Made by a program: the position numbers and the translations under genes. The notes under the pieces are model-generated. The model was not told where the DNA came from. It was given only the letters and a program-made list of their open reading frames with translations, and made no database searches. From contig VYZB01000381.1 in assembly GCA_013397455.1 (NCBI GenBank), forward strand, positions 186,001 through 250,000: a stretch of 64,000 nt of DNA, in the 5' to 3' direction. Positions 59,596-64,000 of the stretch are shown here, piece by piece (position 1 is the first letter of the stretch; each line of letters begins with the position of its first letter). This DNA is from Crotophaga sulcirostris. Taxonomy: Eukaryota; Chordata; Aves; Cuculiformes; Crotophagidae.

Positions 59596-60038
59596 AGGAG
59601 CAATGGCTATCAGTGCTTCTCCCTGTTGTTCTCATTGTCTCTCTGCCTTTGAGAGGAGTCTGGAGAGAAGGTTTGTCCCTCCCACACAAGCTGGGTGTAT
59701 GTGCACCAGAAGCAGGGCTGAAAACTGCCTGTTTGGTCCACAGAAGGGTGGTGAACTGGATGTTTGTGATATTATCACTGTGAGAAAGGACCCTTCCCAT
59801 ATCGAGAGATCTTCAGGCTCTAATAATGCTACCTGCCATATCCTCACTTTATTATTCTGAAAGCAGGCTTTGCTTAGGACTGATCTTGTCTAGACTAGTA
59901 ATGGCCTTGGCCAAATGATGAGCATGGTGCTGATGAAGGGTCCAAAGCTAGGAGGCATTTTCAGCATAGACATGCTTCCTGTATAGAAATGGAACTATAG
60001 TGCAATGGTCAAAGAACCTGTTATGAGCACTCCCGAAA
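59596..60038. other. Inverted-repeat spacer, left part
   Basis: No gene recognised. Short frames overlap on both strands without a known domain. Confidence 0.45.
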
Positions 60039-60590
60039 TAGTACATACAGTTGCAGCCACCAATATCCCAGAAGGATGAATATGAAGGGAAAGAGAGCAC
60101 AGAAAGGTACAAGGATGACCAGTGGTGTGGAGAGGTCTATTTTACAGGATATTAAGGGCTTTGCTAGTTCAGTCAGGAAAAATGAGGAAAGAGAGGATAT
60201 AATTTCTGTCTATAAATACATCAAACCACAAAATTCTCAAGAGAGAGAACAGCTATTTAAGCCTAAGGACAATGTTGGCACAAGAAGAAATGGATATGAA
60301 CTGACTGAGAATAAATTAGTCTGGAAATTCATAGAATCATGGAGTAGTTTAGGTTGGAATGGACCTTTAAAGGTCAGCTAGTCCAACCCCTCTGCAAAGA
60401 AATGAAGGTTTCTAACCATCAGAAAGAGAAGTGAGATTCTGTAGCTTCTTTCCAAGGGAAAAGAAGCAGAATGACTCAAGATGGAGCTTGATCTATTATG
60501 AAAGGTCATCTGTGACGGTGCTGGTAGCAGGAAGAGAGAATAGACTACGTGACCAAGGAGTCTCTTCCCAGTCTGTTCTCCCACCCCACG
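60039..60590 (+). mobile_element. Ancient CR1-type LINE, interrupted by a younger CR1 tail
   Basis: A decayed plus-strand LINE whose C-terminal ORF2 sequence is still readable: KNEEREDIISVYKYIK and KPKDNVGTRRNGYELTENK (60170-60310), preceded by ACAAGGATGACCAGTGGTGT (60109) and followed by GAAGGTTTCTAACCATCAGA (60404) and GATGGAGCTTGATCTATTAT (60480). This order matches old amniote CR1/L3-type elements. The element is split at 60329-60398 by a 70-bp CR1 tail in the opposite orientation. It lies in the spacer of the inverted repeat. Confidence 0.8.
60329..60398 (-). mobile_element. Nested CR1 tail, about 70 bp
   Basis: A minus-strand CR1 3' end (plus strand: TCATAGAATCATGGAGTAGT, then TTAGGTTGGAATGGACC and AGTCCAACCCC) with the ATTCTATG octamer type. 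GAAAT flanks both sides (60324-60328 and 60399-60403), a plausible target-site duplication. The older LINE reads through continuously once this piece is set aside. It is an extremely 5'-truncated insertion. Confidence 0.88.
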
Positions 60591-60679
60591 TCTTTCCTCA
60601 CCCTATGCTATGTCCCTTCTCTTACTTGGTGCTCTGAACTCCACCTGCTCCCGCTCTGAAGGCACCATGGACCCCTTAT
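60591..60679. other. Short spacer
   Basis: Nothing recognised. Confidence 0.4.
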
Positions 60680-61085
60680 CAGAATTCTGCATTGCAATAG
60701 GTTGTTTTTAATCCTCCCCATATCTCCCTTATTTTTTTCCTTGCCGAGCTTGCCGGGCTGTAATGTTTCCCTTCGTGTAATCCATCACAGACACAATGTC
60801 GCTTGTGCAAATTAAAATGCACCTCAGAATAATAAAAAAGGGGCTTTTTTTTTCTTCCTTCCCAGCAGCAGTTCCTCAACACAAACCATTTGTCTCTGGG
60901 AAGGAATGAACGTTAACCCTGTGTGTGTTCCTATGGTGTATACAGCACCTCCTGTGGGAACAACACTTAATGGAGACTGGTTTAGTGGAGCAAGCTGCCT
61001 TGCAATGTCAGCCTTGCAGATAGCTGAAATTATAACCCACTTCTTTCCTGGTGAACACATTTATAATAGGGCATGGTGCAACAAA
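60680..61085. promoter_or_regulatory. Candidate conserved non-coding element
   Basis: Two TAATCC cores (60709-60714 and 60778-60783), the binding core of OTX/PITX/CRX-type homeodomains, lie with TTGTGCAAATTAAAATGCAC, GAATGAACGTTAACCCTG and CATTTATAATAGGGC in unique-looking sequence with some CpGs (CTTGCCGAGCTTGCCGGGC). No repeat signature is seen. The enhancer role is inferred from texture. Confidence 0.33.
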
Positions 61086-63507
61086 TTAAAAGTCCTCCGT
61101 ATCTGGATGAAGAAATGCAAGCCAGGAAAACTGCATAGCAAACCACGACTCAAACGGTCTGAGTTGAGCATTGACCATGGGGACCTCTAGAAAGGATCAC
61201 TGGAAAATATTTGAATGGTAAAAGAGTCACCAGGTTATCTCATCCTTCCTTGCAGTTCTGGAGGCTATAATTGGCCTGTGGGTCAGGCACTGGTCATTTG
61301 TGATTTAGAAATAAAGCTACAATGAACCGTTGCGGAATGAATTCCATCCTTGCTGAGACAGTGTATGTAAAAGGTTAAGGCAAGGACAGGATTTTATTTC
61401 TTCTTTCATTTGGGGGGAGGGTGTGAATTTCTCCTCAGTGGCATATAAATTCTATGAAGTTAAATATGCATTTTAAAAATCCATTTTATGTGACAAGGGA
61501 GGTCCAGAAATGGACCAAGAGGTAGGAAGGTACTAGAGGATCTGAGTACTTGGCAATAGAGAAGGTGGCACAGCCATATAGGCTAGAATGAAAATGGAAT
61601 ATCACTGGGGATGGTGGGCCAAGACTGACACCATTCCCTGTGGAGGAGCACTGGTACTTGGGTAGAAGGTGCTTCCATAAGGGCATTATTGAGAAATAAG
61701 ACATCTTTATGGTTTATAGCATAAGATTTTGGCTTACAGCTTAGGCTTTTATATATCCTAGATTTTGCTCAGACACAGCTGGATGATTTTTATTACTTCC
61801 CCATACAAATGTTTCATCCCAGACTTTGACTCCTGTCATAGATGTTGTTTTATTTACAGTCACAGTAAGGGCCCCAGTGGGTCACCTTATACTGCAAGAG
61901 GACCAGTATTCCTCACTCTCAAACTCTTCCTCCCTCTTTTACAGTTCAGAGGCTTGCTAAGCTTTTCAGCGTGTGACCTTACTGGGAACTAATATTAGCA
62001 TTAGTGCAGTAACACTTAGGTGACTTTCCATATCATGTGCAAGACTTGAATCAATCACTTTGACTTGGGAAGAAGGCATATCCCAAGAACAGGAGCTAAA
62101 CTAAGTCACACAGAATGCAGAATAGACAGCTGGTGTGTGGAGGAAAAAAGGACCAAGTCCAACATGAAAAAAGTAATTCAAATCTTCAGATCTCTGGTAG
62201 AGGTGTTATCTTCATTGTTCTTCATCCTTATACAGAATAACAAGGCCAGGATTGGTTAGAGAAATGGACATACATCCAACAGTGGTGGGGTGCACGGGCA
62301 GGCTGAACATCACTAGCTGGGTTGCCAGAGGAAGCTCTTCTCTCTTTGGGTGGGCATGATTTTGCCCTCACCAATTTCAGCAACCTCAGCCATTTTACTG
62401 TGCTGTAGAAGCTGGGTAGGTGGCTGGGATTCACTCTGTGGAGCAGCCAGTTCTACTTCTATAATGTGCTTTGTCTCAGCACAACACTGCTCTATTCTTC
62501 ATTTTCTTCACAGGTCTCAAACAAATGACATAAAATCCTGGGAGACTGTTTCTTTTCAATTTATTATTTTTTCCATTTCTTCCTGCTGTGAGTATTGCTG
62601 TTTCCAAGCCTCATCCTTATCATCTGAAAAAGAATAATTCCAAGTTGGATCTCTGCTCAAAATTTTTGGTGCCAAAGAAATAGTACTGTTTTCTTATAGT
62701 GTCATTGTTTTTCTTAATCCCTTTCTTATAATGCAAATCTTCTCATAATTGGAAGACCCACCAATTTTCTGGTAAACTTTCTATTTCCAGTACATATAGA
62801 GAAGACTTTAATTCCTTCAAGCCTCATTTCCAAATGAAACAGGGCTTAAATGATCACGCTGTCTGTCTATGACTGTCTTTATCTGTCTATATTTTTTCAG
62901 TCATTCCTCACAATTACTTTTGAATTGAACCTCTCACCCCAAAATTAATTTACTTGAAGGAGATGCAGAGTTCTGAATGTACTAGGTCCCAGCAATTTCC
63001 CTGGACAGAGACGACAATTTGTCAGTGTCTGCACTGAGTGAAATTTCCTAACTTCACCCCTTCTTAGGGGGACAAAAGACAGTCCTGCAAAAGAAGTGCA
63101 TGAATGTCCCATTTGTGGGAAAATCTCTCATTGGAGTTCACCTCTTTTTATATGCAGCGTAGTAAATTCAGCACAAGACACAAATCCATAGGAAACTGGG
63201 ATTCATTCATCTCATTACTCACAAAGCTAATTTTAATGGGTTCAGTAAATGGTTTCAGGATTCCCCAGAAACGCTCAGTTCTACCTGATATGTGAATTTA
63301 TATGTTCCTTTCTGATGCCCCTTCCAGCAGGCTGGATTTGCACTTTCTGTTGCATTTTGTCACGTGACATATCTGATTCATGCCTCACTGCAAACACCTT
63401 TTCCACTCAATATTCACAGTTTTCTCATTTTGCTTGTGGTCTTGAGCATAGGGTTTCTGTTTCAGTTTCTATGTCCATGGCCACATCTCACAGAAGGAAG
63501 GAAAGTA
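61086..63507. other. Inverted-repeat spacer, right part
   Basis: No gene recognised; frames up to 102 codons show no family. No transposase-like motif is readable on either strand, so the inverted repeat does not look like an autonomous DNA transposon. Confidence 0.45.
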
Positions 63508-64000
63508 GCCAGCGGTCCTCAAAGCCAAAAGAAGAGAATCCCAAGTTAGTATCATAGAGCCTTCTTGATTGATGGGGTCTTACAGAGCTGTTATCTGCCA
63601 TGAGATGAGGAGGGTGTTCATGGGCAGTCTGGGTGTTAAGTGTCTGAGTTGCTGAGGTTTTAGATCACAGTATCACAGTATTACAAGGTTGGAAAGGACC
63701 TCTGAGGTCACTGAGTCCAACCTATAACCCAACACTAACACCAACCGGTCATCTAAACCATGGCACTGAGTGCCTCATCCAATCTCCCCTTAAACACCTC
63801 CAGGGCTGGCAACTCCACCACCTCCCTGGGCAGCGCATTCCAATGGCTAACTACCCTTTCAGATCTTGAGAAAGAGCATTTGCAAAGCAAAGAGATTGTA
63901 AATAGCATGGAGAGTAGGGAGCTGTAAAAGCCTGTGTTTGAATCCTTGGTGTGTTTGATCTTGGAAGCTCGCTTCCCTTACAATGTCTCAGGTTCCCCGA
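63508..64000 (-). repeat. Right arm of large inverted repeat, split by CR1
   Basis: Reverse complement of 59299-59595, beginning GCCAGCGGTCCTCAAAGCC at the inner edge and reaching TCAGGTTCCCCGA at the window end. A CR1 copy occupies 63667-63860. Without it the arm is about 298 bp and about 98% identical to the left arm. Because the window ends inside or at the edge of the arm, the outer limit is unresolved. Confidence 0.95.
63667..63860 (-). mobile_element. CR1 LINE 3' end inserted in the inverted-repeat arm
   Basis: A minus-strand copy of the young group, from the octamer tail ACAGTATCACAGTATTACAA to the truncated ORF2 end at AACTACCCTTTC. AGATC flanks both sides (63662-63666 and 63861-63865), consistent with a short target-site duplication. 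The uninterrupted left arm shows the empty site, with a 3-base difference at the junction. The insertion is therefore younger than the inverted duplication, unless gene conversion has since altered the arms. Confidence 0.96.

Noticed and set aside
63900..63945. TGTTTGAATCC in the inverted-repeat arm resembling a tRNA T-loop
   Set aside because: No matching acceptor, D or anticodon stems could be built around it.
59299..64000. Reading the inverted repeat as termini of an autonomous DNA transposon
   Set aside because: No transposase-like frame in the spacer, and the outer ends and target-site duplication cannot be seen; kept as an inverted repeat of unknown origin.

Overview
This window is nuclear DNA from a bird. 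The strongest evidence is the set of CR1 (chicken repeat 1) LINE fragments: at least fifteen are readable, from well-preserved copies with C-terminal ORF2 sequence to very old decayed ones. Nine share one 3' tail (a tataggttggactcgatga-type end followed by repeats of a TACTGTGA octamer). Three others carry the usual avian ATTCTATG-type octamer, and several are too old to place. I cannot name the species; the diverged octamer suggests a bird other than chicken, but that is inference. There are no bacterial or organellar genes, no CRISPR array, and no tRNA or rRNA gene that I can support.

I recognise no host protein-coding exon. Most open frames are short, many open at GTG, CTG or TTG rather than ATG, and the longer ones match no family I know, except those that are CR1 ORF2 remnants. 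The window is best read as intergenic or large-intron sequence.

Layout. 1-2.2 kb: AT-rich, no gene, with a perfect 26-bp palindrome at 244-269. 2.2-4.8 kb: two plus-strand CR1 pieces flank a 0.55-kb CpG-rich island (3400-3960), the only GC-rich block in the window. 4.8-16 kb: mostly unique AT-rich DNA with one ancient LINE and two stretches that look like conserved regulatory DNA (13.2-13.4 and 14.4-14.8 kb). 16-29.3 kb: CR1 tails, an ancient LINE end and homeodomain-site-rich blocks at 26.9-27.4 kb. 29.3-37.2 kb: another regulatory-looking block (31.7-32.0 kb), a 67-bp tandem duplication (35.43 kb) and an ancient repeat tail at 36.7-37.0 kb. 37.2-49 kb: several CR1 copies, including one with an internal deletion (48.0-48.95 kb). 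49-57 kb: a gene-free stretch with the best regulatory candidates, including a perfect HNF1-type palindrome at 50648. 59.3-64.0 kb: a large inverted repeat with arms of about 297 bp and about 98% identity, separated by 3.9 kb. A young CR1 has landed in the right arm, and a nested ancient-LINE/CR1 pair sits in the spacer.

How it fits together. The combination of no exons, many TAAT-rich high-complexity islands and scattered LINE debris is what gene deserts around developmental genes usually look like. The regulatory calls are judged from sequence texture and motif matches only; cross-species alignment is the test that matters.
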